From assembly GCA_016874755.1 (NCBI GenBank), contig VGTH01000002.1, forward strand, positions 124,501 to 188,500: a stretch of 64,000 nucleotides of DNA. Direction: 5' to 3'. Numbering within the stretch: position 1 is the first letter of the stretch; each line of letters starts with the position of its first letter. The stretch comes from Deltaproteobacteria bacterium (GTDB taxonomy: Bacteria; Desulfobacterota; Binatia; UBA9968). This document shows, one piece after another, positions 16,756 through 24,530 of this stretch. Under the pieces are notes generated by a model. The model had not been told where the DNA came from. It did not search any database and saw only the letters and a program-made list of their open reading frames with translations. A program made the translations under genes and the position numbers.

Positions 16756-17679
16756 CTAGCCACGCCCGCGCTTGGCAACGCGGGACTTTGGCACCTTCGC
16801 GTCCTTCACCTCTTGGAGACTGCTCTGTGGCGCGGGCCGCTCGCGAATGCGCAGCAATTCATTAATCGTCAAGTCGATATCCTCGTCGCGCAAGAGCGGC
16901 GACATGGTGCGTTTGCGCCGCACCGTTTCGAAGCCCACCTCGGCGATAACGAAATCCTGGTCGTAATATTTTGCTTTGGCGAGCCGTTGGCCAAAAGGAT
17001 CGACGATTTCCGAGCCGCCCCAGAAGCCAACACCGTCTTCGAAACCGCAGCGATTGCCATAGACCATAAACAAACTAAAAGTCTCGGCGTAAGCTTGATT
17101 GATCATCTCCCAATAGCGCGCGTTGTCGTCCTGCGCCTGGTTGTCGATCACACCGCGCAGCGGACTCGCCGAAGGACAGAGCACCGCCAGCGCGCCATCC
17201 AACGCTGCCAAATAAATTGTCGAGGGGTGCCAGAGGTCCTCGCAAATCAGCAGCGCAAGCCGGCCGAATTTAGAGTCGAAGGCGCGCAGCCGATCGCCGC
17301 GCGCGAAATAGCGCTGCTCGTCGAACATACCGTAGGTCGGCAGATAAACCTTGCGATGCACGTGACGCACGTCGCCATCTTCGAAATAGACGGCGGCATT
17401 GAAAAACCGGTGATCGGCGCTCTCTTCGACCAGCCCCGCGACAAAAGGGAGTTCTCGGCTCAGTCGCTTGAGTTTTTCGATTTCCGGAGAGTTTAACCGA
17501 AGCGCCGCCGTGGGCACGATGTCGCGCAGCAGATAACCGGTCAGGCTCAGTTCCGGAAACAGCAGAAGCTCGGCTTTTTGCTCGACCCCTTGGCGGATTT
17601 TCTCCTCGTAAATCGCCATGTTGGCCGGCAGATCGCCAAGTTTGGGACTTATCTGTGCGATGGCAAAACGAATGGACAC
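16756..17679 (-). CDS. Nitrilase-superfamily amidase, probable glutaminase partner of NadE
   Basis: A 307-residue carbon-nitrogen hydrolase. The catalytic triad is visible: Glu in [16 protein letters not shown], Lys in [19 protein letters not shown] and Cys in [11 protein letters not shown]. That last motif and FPELSLTGY are characteristic of the glutaminase domain of glutamine-dependent NAD synthetases. The start is the GTG at 17679, eight bases after GGAG; the frame extends a little further upstream without support. It is read through into nadE. This is a split form of an enzyme that is usually one polypeptide; other nitrilase functions remain possible but the neighbourhood argues against them. 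Confidence 0.85.
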   Translation of the reverse strand: MSIRFAIAQISPKLGDLPANMAIYEEKIRQGVEQKAELLLFPELSLTGYLLRDIVPTAALRLNSPEIEKLKRLSRELPFVAGLVEESADHRFFNAAVYFEDGDVRHVHRKVYLPTYGMFDEQRYFARGDRLRAFDSKFGRLALLICEDLWHPSTIYLAALDGALAVLCPSASPLRGVIDNQAQDDNARYWEMINQAYAETFSLFMVYGNRCGFEDGVGFWGGSEIVDPFGQRLAKAKYYDQDFVIAEVGFETVRRKRTMSPLLRDEDIDLTINELLRIRERPAPQSSLQEVKDAKVPKSRVAKRGRG

Positions 17680-17804
17680 CGGGTTGACTCCGTAAGCGAA
17701 TCGGCCGCAAGAAATTCCCACGAAACTAACATAGAGAATGACACACTTGCAATTTCATCGGCGCGTTATCAAGATGACGTTTATAGAGTAGCGAGGACAT
17801 GGAC

Positions 17805-18032
17805 ATGACCACCGACAAAGTGCTGATTTTTGGGCAAGACCTTTGACCCTACACCTCGGGAGCCCGTGAGGCTTTCACCCGCCGCAAGATCCCGTTCGAG
17901 TATGTCAATGTCCTGGAGGACGACACCGGCTTGGAACGTATGCTCAAGATTTCCCACGGCCGGCGCAAGATTCCCGTCATCGTTGAAGGCGACAGCGTCA
18001 CCATCGGCTTCGATGGCAGTTGAGAGGTCTAG
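17805..18032 (+). CDS. Glutaredoxin-like double selenoprotein, two in-frame TGA codons, U-x-x-stop tail
   Basis: Reading one frame from the ATG at 17805 (GAGG eight bases upstream) to the TAG at 18030-18032 gives 75 residues if the two in-frame TGAs (17844-17846, 18021-18023) encode selenocysteine (U). The N-terminus MTTDKVLIFGQDLUPYTSGA puts the first U exactly at the first cysteine of the glutaredoxin CPYC motif (here UPYT). It continues AREAFTRRKIPFEYVNVLED, then ERMLKISHGRRKIPVIVEGD with the family cis-proline, and ends VTIGFDGS-U-E-V-stop. The rest of the frame is uninterrupted and conserved in character, and each TGA has a hairpin about 18-19 bases downstream, as bacterial SECIS elements do. 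I recall a curated UXX-star (seleno)protein family with this layout; membership is from memory. A cytoplasmic thiol/selenol redox role is inferred. Standard gene finders would miss it. Confidence 0.82.
17858..17876 (+). promoter_or_regulatory. Candidate bacterial SECIS hairpin for the first Sec codon
   Basis: GGGAGCC (17858-17864) pairs with GGCTTTC (17870-17876) through five Watson-Crick and two G-U pairs, with loop CGTGA. The loop begins 18 bases after the TGA and has G at its second position. Known bacterial SECIS elements need a short stem, an early loop G and roughly 16-37 bases between UGA and loop. Confidence 0.6.
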
Positions 18033-18035
18033 ACC

Positions 18036-18052
18036 GACCGGCGGCGCCGGTC
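18036..18052 (+). promoter_or_regulatory. Candidate bacterial SECIS hairpin for the second Sec codon
   Basis: GACCGGC (18036-18042) and GCCGGTC (18046-18052) form a perfect 7-bp stem with loop GGC. The loop starts 19 bases after the TGA at 18021-18023 and begins with G, which fits bacterial SECIS geometry. Because it lies mostly past the TAG stop it is not constrained by coding, so its perfect pairing is notable. It could alternatively be part of a terminator, but no T-run follows. Confidence 0.65.
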
Positions 18053-18062
18053 TCCGCACATG

Positions 18063-18104
18063 GTTTCGGGTTTCGGGTCAGAGTTCCGGGTTTCGACTTT
18101 CGGC
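18063..18104. repeat. Single arm of the GTTTCGGGTT repeat
   Basis: TTTCGGGTTTCGGGTCAGAG then TTCCGGGTTTCGAC, the same vocabulary as 9911-9982 but without an inverted partner. It separates the selenoprotein gene from the convergent metallophosphoesterase. Confidence 0.65.
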
Positions 18105-18118
18105 GTGACATCTGCGCG

Positions 18119-19306
18119 TCACACCTGAATAAGCACCAGTTCGGCAATCTGCGGCGGGCAATTCACCCGGATCGGTAAACCGCTGGTACCGATGCCGCGG
18201 CCGACGAAGAGATGGGTGGAACGTTTGGCGCTGGTTGGCTGCAGCCGATAGAGCCCTTCGGCATAGGGCGTCAGCAAACGCGCCACCGATGGGCTCTCGC
18301 AGCCCATGTATGGCTTGACTTGCCCGCCGTGATAGTGCCCCGACACAACGAGATCGATGCCAGCCTGCGCAGCCAGCGGAAATATTTCCGGCCGGTGCGA
18401 AAGCAAAATTTTGAGCTCACCCGGATCATCGTCCACTGCGCGCTGGGCGCCAGCAAGGTCGGGCTTTCCCAACTTGAGATCGTCGATGCCGAGGATAGAA
18501 ATTCTCCCTGCGGCGGTGGCCAGCGTAACACCATCGTTCCTTAGAGTGTGGATGCCGTGCTTGGCAAACAGCTCGGTCAGCCGATCGTCGGCGCCAGCGT
18601 GAATATCGTGATTTCCCATGCACGCAAAGACGCCGTAGCGAGCCTTTAGCCCTGCCAAACCGTCGGCGCAAATGTTCGCCTCATCGAACTCCCCCGTGAC
18701 AAAATCGCCGGTCAGCACGATCAAATCGGGTTGGAGCTCGTTGACGGCATCGGCGTATTGCTTGAGGTCTTCGCTGCTCATGAAAGGGCCGGCATGTACG
18801 TCGGTCAGCTGCACGATACGCAGCTGCGAGAGACTCTCCGGTAGCTCGCTGATGGCGATTTCGAATCGCTCGATCGAGAACCGGCGCCGTTCCAGCAAAA
18901 CGCCGTAGCCCGATACCGCAAACGGCGCGGCGGCGGCAAAATTGACGCTGCGTCTAAGAAACTCACGGCGGCTTACGTCCGGTGTGCTCGCCGGCGCGCT
19001 TGGATTCACGCGGCGAAACCAGTTATAACCTAGCAATACCAACGCGCATCCAATGGCTCCCACGCCCCAGATAGACGTAGCATAGAACAAGCTGCGAAAT
19101 TCCCTGGACTCGAGCGCGTCGTAGCTGGCACCAGCAAAGACACGGCAAGCCAAAGGAACCAGCAGCACGAGAAACCAAAAGGCGTTGAGCGCGATGAGAG
19201 AGTCGTGGCCCTTTTTCCCGGCGAATCTCTCGCGCACAAAGCGGCGTGCGCGCAGGAAGAGGTAGAACTGCAACGGCAACGAAATGAGCAGATAGTACGA
19301 AAACAT
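18119..19306 (-). CDS. Membrane-anchored metallophosphoesterase, YkuE/YaeI type
   Basis: A 395-residue protein. The N-terminal part has about three membrane segments (residues 1-15, 42-60 and 75-95) and then SRREFLRRSVNFAAAAPFAV, a twin-arginine-like stretch before another hydrophobic segment. The calcineurin-like domain (about 160-390) holds the metal ligands: QLTDVHAG, LTGDFVTG, CMGNHDIH, LLSHRP and VSGHYHGGQ. Relatives hydrolyse UDP-diacylglucosamine or other phosphoesters at the membrane. The phosphatase domain therefore probably faces the periplasm. It is divergent from amgK with only 29 bases between the starts. Confidence 0.88.
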   Translation of the reverse strand: MFSYYLLISLPLQFYLFLRARRFVRERFAGKKGHDSLIALNAFWFLVLLVPLACRVFAGASYDALESREFRSLFYATSIWGVGAIGCALVLLGYNWFRRVNPSAPASTPDVSRREFLRRSVNFAAAAPFAVSGYGVLLERRRFSIERFEIAISELPESLSQLRIVQLTDVHAGPFMSSEDLKQYADAVNELQPDLIVLTGDFVTGEFDEANICADGLAGLKARYGVFACMGNHDIHAGADDRLTELFAKHGIHTLRNDGVTLATAAGRISILGIDDLKLGKPDLAGAQRAVDDDPGELKILLSHRPEIFPLAAQAGIDLVVSGHYHGGQVKPYMGCESPSVARLLTPYAEGLYRLQPTSAKRSTHLFVGRGIGTSGLPIRVNCPPQIAELVLIQV

Positions 19307-19335
19307 GGTCGTGTCTCATTAGCTGAGAACAAAGC

Positions 19336-20412
19336 ATGAACCCGCCCATGCAAGATTGGCTGTCTGCCGAACTGCGCCAGCGCTTCAGCGCCGGCTGCGA
19401 GTTGTTGTCTCTGACGCCGCTTGCCGGCGATGCTTCGAGCCGGCGTTACTATCGCGCCCGCCTAAGCGGCACCGAAACCGTACCGTCACTGATCGTTATG
19501 CAACTGCCCGAGGGAAGTTCGCTGCCGCTCTCGTCTGAGGAACTGGCAGTGTTCAAGGAAGCTCCAAAGGAACTGCCTTTCATCAATGTTCACCGCTTCT
19601 TGGAAAAGATCGGCGTGTGCGTGCCAAAACTTTACGGTTATTGGGAGAATGAAGGCATTTTAGTGCTCGAAGATTTGGGCGATCAGCCGCTGTGGGAGCG
19701 GGTGCAGAACATTCCTCCTCAGGAAGTCCTGGTTTGGTACAAAAAAGCCCTTGATGAATTATTGACACTACAACGGCGCGGCACGGCGCAGCGTGACGGG
19801 GACTGCATCGCGTTCCAACAACGTTTCGACTATGCGCTGTACATGTGGGAGTTCGATCATTTCCTACAGTACGGTTTATCTAAGCGGCCCGGCCTAGTCG
19901 TCAGCGACGCTTTGCAAAAGGACTTACGCAGTTGCTTCACAACGATCGCCCGCGATCTCGATCATGAGCCGCCGTGCTTGAACCACCGCGACTACCATAG
20001 TTGGAACTTGATGATTCACGACGAAAAAGTCGCGGTCATCGATTTTCAAGACGCGCTGTTGGCACCGCCGCAATACGACCTCGCCTCGTTGTTGAACGAT
20101 CGCATCACCGACAGCGTCGTGACCACCGAGCTGGAAAAGGAGCTGCTCGATTATTTTCTCGCCGGACGCAAAGACTTCGCCGCACCGCCTGTGACGAAAG
20201 ATCATTTCGTGGAAATCTACCTGCTCTCGGCGATTCAGCGCGACCTCAAGGTCGTCGGCCGCTTTTACTACCTCGACGTCGTGAAAGGCAAACCCGGCTA
20301 CATGAAATTCGTCCCGCCGACGCTGCGCCGGTTAAAACGCAACCTAGCGCGGCTACCACGCACCGAACATCTGCTGCCGTTACTGGCCGAGCATTTCGCA
20401 GAGCTGCGCTGA
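19336..20412 (+). CDS. amgK: AmgK-type anomeric MurNAc/GlcNAc kinase
   Basis: A 358-residue aminoglycoside-phosphotransferase-fold kinase. The catalytic loop CLNHRDYHSWNLMIHDEKVA and the metal site VIDFQDALLAPPQYDLASLL are typical of the cell-wall sugar kinases that phosphorylate the anomeric hydroxyl of N-acetylmuramate and N-acetylglucosamine. The start region GDASSRRYYRARL is the nucleotide-binding strand. The next gene is a MurU-type uridylyltransferase on the same strand; together they convert recycled MurNAc to UDP-MurNAc, bypassing the early cytoplasmic steps that fosfomycin blocks. The gene pairing makes the call stronger than the sequence alone. Confidence 0.86.
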   Translation: MNPPMQDWLSAELRQRFSAGCELLSLTPLAGDASSRRYYRARLSGTETVPSLIVMQLPEGSSLPLSSEELAVFKEAPKELPFINVHRFLEKIGVCVPKLYGYWENEGILVLEDLGDQPLWERVQNIPPQEVLVWYKKALDELLTLQRRGTAQRDGDCIAFQQRFDYALYMWEFDHFLQYGLSKRPGLVVSDALQKDLRSCFTTIARDLDHEPPCLNHRDYHSWNLMIHDEKVAVIDFQDALLAPPQYDLASLLNDRITDSVVTTELEKELLDYFLAGRKDFAAPPVTKDHFVEIYLLSAIQRDLKVVGRFYYLDVVKGKPGYMKFVPPTLRRLKRNLARLPRTEHLLPLLAEHFAELR

Positions 20413-20424
20413 ACGGCTTTGCCC

Positions 20425-20459
20425 TTTTTTAGTTTTGAATTGTTAATTTTTAATTCGCA
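20425..20459. repeat. AT-rich word repeat between amgK and murU
   Basis: TTTTTTAGTTTTGAATTG then TTAATTTTTAATTCGC, a short AT-rich inverted element, like the one at 5648-5678 in style but with other words. It leaves no ribosome binding site before murU. Confidence 0.5.
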
Positions 20460-21209
20460 ATGAAAGCCATGATCTTTGCCGCCGGTCTCGGCGAGCGCTT
20501 GCGACCGATCACCAGTCGCTTGCCCAAGGCGCTGGTACCCGTTGCCGGTCGGCCGATGATCGACTACCCGCTGGCATTGCTGCGCCATTACGGCATTCGC
20601 GACATCGTGATCAACCTGCATCACCTGGGCGAACAGATCGAGGCTTATTTGGGAAACGGCGCAGCGCAGGGGCTTAGCATCGTCTACTCCAGAGAGGACG
20701 AGCTGCTCGATACCGGCGGCGGGCTGCTCAAGGCAAAACCTTACCTGCAAGACGACCGCTTCGTGGTTATCAACACCGATGTGTTGATCGACCTGCCGCT
20801 CGCTGCATTGGTCGACTTTCACCAGCGAAATCGGGCCGCGGCGACGCTCGCGGTGCGCCCAGATCCGTTTGCCGACCAATTCGGTTCGATGGAGGTAGAC
20901 GAGTCAGGACGGATCGAACGCTTCCTTCAAGTGCACCGACCGAACGCGATCCCTGCGGCGAGAGAAAAGCTAATGTTCACCGGCGTGCAGATACTTGAAC
21001 CACGCATCTTCGACTACATGCCGCCGCCAGACCGGCAGAAAAAATTTGGCACGACCAAAGACACCTACCCGCGCATGCTCACCAGCGGCGAGCCGCTCTA
21101 CGGCTTTCGCTTTGACGGCTACTGGCAGGATCTCGGCACGGAGCAAAGAGTCGCCGCAGCCGAGCAAAGTTTGGCTCAAGCAACGACGAGGCTTCACTAC
21201 CTGAGTTGA
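20460..21209 (+). CDS. murU: MurU-type N-acetylmuramate-1-phosphate uridylyltransferase
   Basis: A 249-residue nucleotidyltransferase. The signature MKAMIFAAGLGERLRPITSR with PKALVPVAGRPMIDYPL binds the nucleotide, NTDVLIDLPLAAL holds the metal-binding Asp, and GYWQDLGTEQRVAAAEQSL is the conserved C-terminal region. It transfers UMP from UTP to MurNAc-1-phosphate to make UDP-MurNAc in the peptidoglycan recycling route with AmgK. A mannose- or glucose-1-phosphate transferase is the alternative, but the partner kinase argues for MurU. Confidence 0.87.
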   Translation: MKAMIFAAGLGERLRPITSRLPKALVPVAGRPMIDYPLALLRHYGIRDIVINLHHLGEQIEAYLGNGAAQGLSIVYSREDELLDTGGGLLKAKPYLQDDRFVVINTDVLIDLPLAALVDFHQRNRAAATLAVRPDPFADQFGSMEVDESGRIERFLQVHRPNAIPAAREKLMFTGVQILEPRIFDYMPPPDRQKKFGTTKDTYPRMLTSGEPLYGFRFDGYWQDLGTEQRVAAAEQSLAQATTRLHYLS

Positions 21210-21216
21210 AGCGCGC

Positions 21217-21400
21217 TCAGCGCGATGCTGCAATCACGCCGCAAACGATGCGGTTGCCGGCATTGCCGGCAGGATCGGACAGATTGAAATGTCCGGCCGC
21301 GCTGGTGAACCCTGGGCCTTCGCACTTGCCGACCGCGTGGATATGGACCGCGTGCAGCCCGGGATTTTCATGCTGTCTCCACAAAGGTGTGATCACGATT
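21217..21400 (-). pseudogene. Cu/Zn superoxide dismutase remnant with internal deletion
   Basis: The minus frame reads GLHAVHIHAVGKCEGPGFTS then AAGHFN, a textbook Cu/Zn superoxide dismutase copper-site segment, and passes straight into LSDPAGNAGNRIVCGVIA, the usual C-terminus of the same enzyme. The 70-80 residues that normally lie between (rest of the zinc loop, the DLPN strand, the electrostatic loop) are missing, so metal binding and catalysis should be lost. Upstream of GLHAV the sequence only weakly resembles the N-terminal strands and no signal peptide is visible. The remnant lies between murU and a convergent glycosyltransferase. Confidence 0.75.
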
Positions 21401-21486
21401 TTACTCCCTATCACTGGGATGTTGGGGCACGCAATGGCAGACTCCAAATGAGCCAGAATAAGACAAAACAAGACAATACCGATATT

Positions 21487-22278
21487 TTAACAACTACTAT
21501 TGTAAAGCCCAAACCAGAGGGCAAGCCTCACTCTTAAGGTGTCGCGCAACACCGAAAGATAATGAAACCAACGCACATGACTGCGCTCGTCATTACACCA
21601 ACGGGCCGGAATGATACCAATCTTGAGCTGCATCGCGTTTGCCAACGCGAGGATTTCAATATCAAACGCCCAGCCGTCTAACTTGGCGTGGGAGAAGATC
21701 TGGTCGGCGATCTCACCGCGAAACGCCTTGAAGCCGCATTGGGTATCCCAGATTCCTGGCACGGCAAAGAACTGCACCCAGAGATTGCCAAAGTGGCCGA
21801 CTAGCCGCTTGTACCAGACCTGCGATACCACCTGTTCAGCCCCGGCGACATCGCGCCAGCTGCGCGAAGCGATGACGACATCCCAGCCCAATTCAAACAG
21901 CGGCTTCATCTTGTCGAAGTGCGCGATATCGGTGGAGTTGTCCGCATCAGTAAAGAGTCGCAGCTTGCCGCGAGCCGCCAGCATTCCCTGTCGCACCGTA
22001 TAGCCCTTACCGCGATTGTCGGCGCGGTCGATAATCCGCAAGTTGGCCACCTGCGGCAACAGGTCGCGAGCAACGACCGCAGTCATGTCGCTCGAACCGT
22101 CGACGATGACAATAATCTCATAGGTCAGTGGACTCGCCACAAGATATTCGTGCAAGCGCTCCAGGGTTTTCGGCAAGCGCGCCGCCTCGTTGTAAGCCGG
22201 GACGATCACCGAAAGATCGGGGCCGTTGAGCTGGCTCACCGAGTTGTCCTGGAGAATACCGGATCGCGAGTCGTTCAC
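21487..22278 (-). CDS. Family 2 glycosyltransferase, dolichyl/polyprenyl-phosphate glucosyltransferase-like
   Basis: A 263-residue GT-A enzyme. Landmarks: LSVIVPAYNEAARLPKTLER, IIVIVDGSSDMT, NRGKGYTVRQGMLAARG, LFTDADNSTDI (the DxD-type metal site) and CGFKAFRGEIADQIF. The pattern matches ALG5/DPM-like enzymes that load glucose or mannose onto polyprenyl phosphate at the inner face of the membrane, with no C-terminal membrane segments. The product would be the donor for the membrane GT-C enzymes encoded nearby (22324, 26502, 28947). Confidence 0.88.
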   Translation of the reverse strand: MNDSRSGILQDNSVSQLNGPDLSVIVPAYNEAARLPKTLERLHEYLVASPLTYEIIVIVDGSSDMTAVVARDLLPQVANLRIIDRADNRGKGYTVRQGMLAARGKLRLFTDADNSTDIAHFDKMKPLFELGWDVVIASRSWRDVAGAEQVVSQVWYKRLVGHFGNLWVQFFAVPGIWDTQCGFKAFRGEIADQIFSHAKLDGWAFDIEILALANAMQLKIGIIPARWCNDERSHVRWFHYLSVLRDTLRVRLALWFGLYNSSC

Positions 22279-22323
22279 GTTTTCTGGGGTTACGCGGTAG
22301 CTTGGCCGCGGCTGACCGCAGCC

Positions 22324-24318
22324 TTAACGGCGCTGCTGCAAAGAATCATCCGTCATGCCGGCTTCGGCCAGCGCCAGTGCCAAGTTCCGCCGTGCCTCGG
22401 CAGACTCCGGCGCCAATCGCACCGCCTCACGAAAATGACCGATGGCGCGCTTGAGATCGCCCTGCGCCGCGAACACGCGCCCCAGATTCGTGTGGGCGAG
22501 CGGCGAGGAAGGATCGTGCTTGACGGCGTTGTTGAGATGCTCGATCGCTTCGCCAAACTGGCCTCGCAGCACTGCCACTTCGCCAAGGCCGAGGTAAATC
22601 CTGGGCTCATTCGGCTGCAGCTTCAGAGCCAGGCCGTATTGCTCGACGGCTTCAGAAAACTTTCCAGCCAAGGCAAAGGCGCGCCCCAAGTTGCCGCGCG
22701 CGTCAAGATAGCGCGGATACACTTTGAGCGCGTGCTGATAGTGCGAAATAGCTTCATCAAACCGGCGCCTCTCGACATAGAAATTGGCCAGGTTGTAGTG
22801 TGCCACACCGTAGCTCGGATCGATCTGCAGCGCCGCCTGGGCGCTTCGAATGGCATCATCGATATTGCCTTGCTTGGCGTAGCCGTTGGCGAGATAAGTG
22901 TAGCCGGGAGCCGAAGGACCGGGCCGGCCGACGACCGGCCAATAGACAAACACGGCGGCGAGCAGCGCCACGGCCGCCAGCGCCGCCAGCCTGCCAAAAC
23001 GCTGGCGGCGATACAACTCGATGGACTCGACGATCGCAACAGCGGCGAACAGCGTTAAGAACGGCGTCAGCGGAAACCGATAGCGGCCAAAAACGAAAAA
23101 CAGCGCCACTCCGGCGGCGAAGCTCAAGAGCAATCCGCAAAGCAGCCACAGTTTGCGCCACTCGTTCAGCTTTGCCGCCACCCCCGCGGCCGCCAGTGGC
23201 GCCAGCACACCGAAGTTGATCCAGCCGAGCAACGCCAACAGCCAGGACCATTTCTGATAGAGGTAAAAATCGTCGGAGTCTTCCAGCTCGCGCACGTTCC
23301 AAACGATCAGCCATTTCTTCCAAAGCAGAAAAAGCCACTCCGCCGGCTCCGTGCGAATGTAGTCGAGCGCGCGCCCCATCCAGTAGGAGGAAACTTCTGC
23401 TAACGTCAGCGGACGACCGGCCGCCTGCTCGGCCAGTCGCCGCGCTTCGGCTTGCTCGAATTGCTTCTCGCCGGTAACCAGGCGAATCGAGCCGTAGGTG
23501 CCATCGGCCGACGGATTATTGCCAATATAAAAGTTTGGCCCCATCTGCGAAGTGGTCAGAGCGAGTTGCCCGCCAACGGCGTAATTGCGCAAACCCACCG
23601 GCAGTAAGACGAGCGCCAAACCAAAGACAAACAATGCGAGTCGCTGCCAACGTACCTTTGGTGTTTCAAAATGAAAGTAGAACAAAACCCATATTGGCAA
23701 GAGCGGTAGCCAGATGAGCGCGTTTTCACGCGACAGCGCCAACAAGCCAAGGGCAGCGCCGATCGCCAGGAAGTTCCAGCGCTGCGGTTGCACCGCCGCG
23801 ACGCTAACCAGGTACAGAAGCAGCGTCACCAAAAACAGATCGGTTACGGTTTTGTCGATGACGCTCCCATAAAAAACCGCCGGCCCATAGAAGCACAGCA
23901 GCAGCGCGGCGGCGATGCCCGCAGTTCGAGAGAAAAAGTTCTTGCCGGTGAGATAGATCAAGCTGCAGGCGGCGGCACCGAGGATCAACTGCGCCACCCG
24001 GATCGCCCACAGATCGTGGCCCAGGAAAAGCTGGAGCACGGCTAGAAAATATGGGTAGAGCGGCGCCTGATAAAAGACGCTCTGGCCGATCCAGTCGCCG
24101 GCAACGATCCGCTGCGCCCAAAGATCGTAGGCGAGCGGGTCGCCCGGGAGATGGTAAAAAACTGGAATCGATTCGATCTGAAACAGGCAGATAAGGCGCA
24201 CGAAAAACGCCGCAAAGCCGATCGTGGTGCAGACCGCCAGGTCGCTCCACTCGCGGCGCACCGAAGCGCTGGGCTTTTTCGCCTGGGCTTTCTGTTTCAC
24301 CGCTGTTTTTTGCGCCAT
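22324..24318 (-). CDS. GT-C (family 39-like) glycosyltransferase fused to TPR repeats
   Basis: A 664-residue protein. After a basic N-terminus it has about ten membrane helices (30-460), with the acidic first periplasmic loop FYHLPGDPLAYDLWAQR that carries the catalytic Asp in protein mannosyltransferase-like enzymes. The last 190 residues are about five TPR units (for example YGVAHYNLANFYVERRRFDE and AHTNLGRVFAAQGDLKRAIG). GT-C enzymes use polyprenyl-phosphate sugars to glycosylate proteins or lipids in the periplasm; the TPR part may dock acceptor proteins. Same strand as the GT2 gene downstream, 45 bases apart. Confidence 0.85.
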   Translation of the reverse strand: MAQKTAVKQKAQAKKPSASVRREWSDLAVCTTIGFAAFFVRLICLFQIESIPVFYHLPGDPLAYDLWAQRIVAGDWIGQSVFYQAPLYPYFLAVLQLFLGHDLWAIRVAQLILGAAACSLIYLTGKNFFSRTAGIAAALLLCFYGPAVFYGSVIDKTVTDLFLVTLLLYLVSVAAVQPQRWNFLAIGAALGLLALSRENALIWLPLLPIWVLFYFHFETPKVRWQRLALFVFGLALVLLPVGLRNYAVGGQLALTTSQMGPNFYIGNNPSADGTYGSIRLVTGEKQFEQAEARRLAEQAAGRPLTLAEVSSYWMGRALDYIRTEPAEWLFLLWKKWLIVWNVRELEDSDDFYLYQKWSWLLALLGWINFGVLAPLAAAGVAAKLNEWRKLWLLCGLLLSFAAGVALFFVFGRYRFPLTPFLTLFAAVAIVESIELYRRQRFGRLAALAAVALLAAVFVYWPVVGRPGPSAPGYTYLANGYAKQGNIDDAIRSAQAALQIDPSYGVAHYNLANFYVERRRFDEAISHYQHALKVYPRYLDARGNLGRAFALAGKFSEAVEQYGLALKLQPNEPRIYLGLGEVAVLRGQFGEAIEHLNNAVKHDPSSPLAHTNLGRVFAAQGDLKRAIGHFREAVRLAPESAEARRNLALALAEAGMTDDSLQQRR

Positions 24319-24530
24319 TTTGCCAAACGCCTTCGAGGAACTGCCGGACCACCCGACTTATGCCGCAATTCTAAAACTGCGCTCGCTGGCTGAGCCGCTT
24401 CAAGATACTCGCCTGGACTCACGAAACCGTTGTCGGTGCAAACTGCCGCATCGCGGATGATTTCAAAACGTTGGAATGCCTGCTACTTTGGCGCAACGTT
24501 TCAACATTCGCAAGGTTTTAAAGTCGCGAA

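Noticed and set aside
17805-18032. The idea that the two-TGA gene is simply a pseudogene
   Set aside because: Both TGAs replace expected redox residues, no frameshift is present, and both are followed by hairpins at the right distance. Not excluded without a genome search for sel genes.
17781-18059. A minus-strand open frame across the selenoprotein gene
   Set aside because: It shows no family resemblance, and the plus frame gives a full glutaredoxin-like protein with the TGAs at redox positions.
21919-23058. A 379-residue plus-strand open frame
   Set aside because: It is antisense to the GT2 and TPR-glycosyltransferase genes, which have clear family motifs.
24319-24530. A possible small gene between the divergent membrane-protein genes
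   Set aside because: No frame shows a start with ribosome site or protein-like composition; most likely a divergent promoter region.
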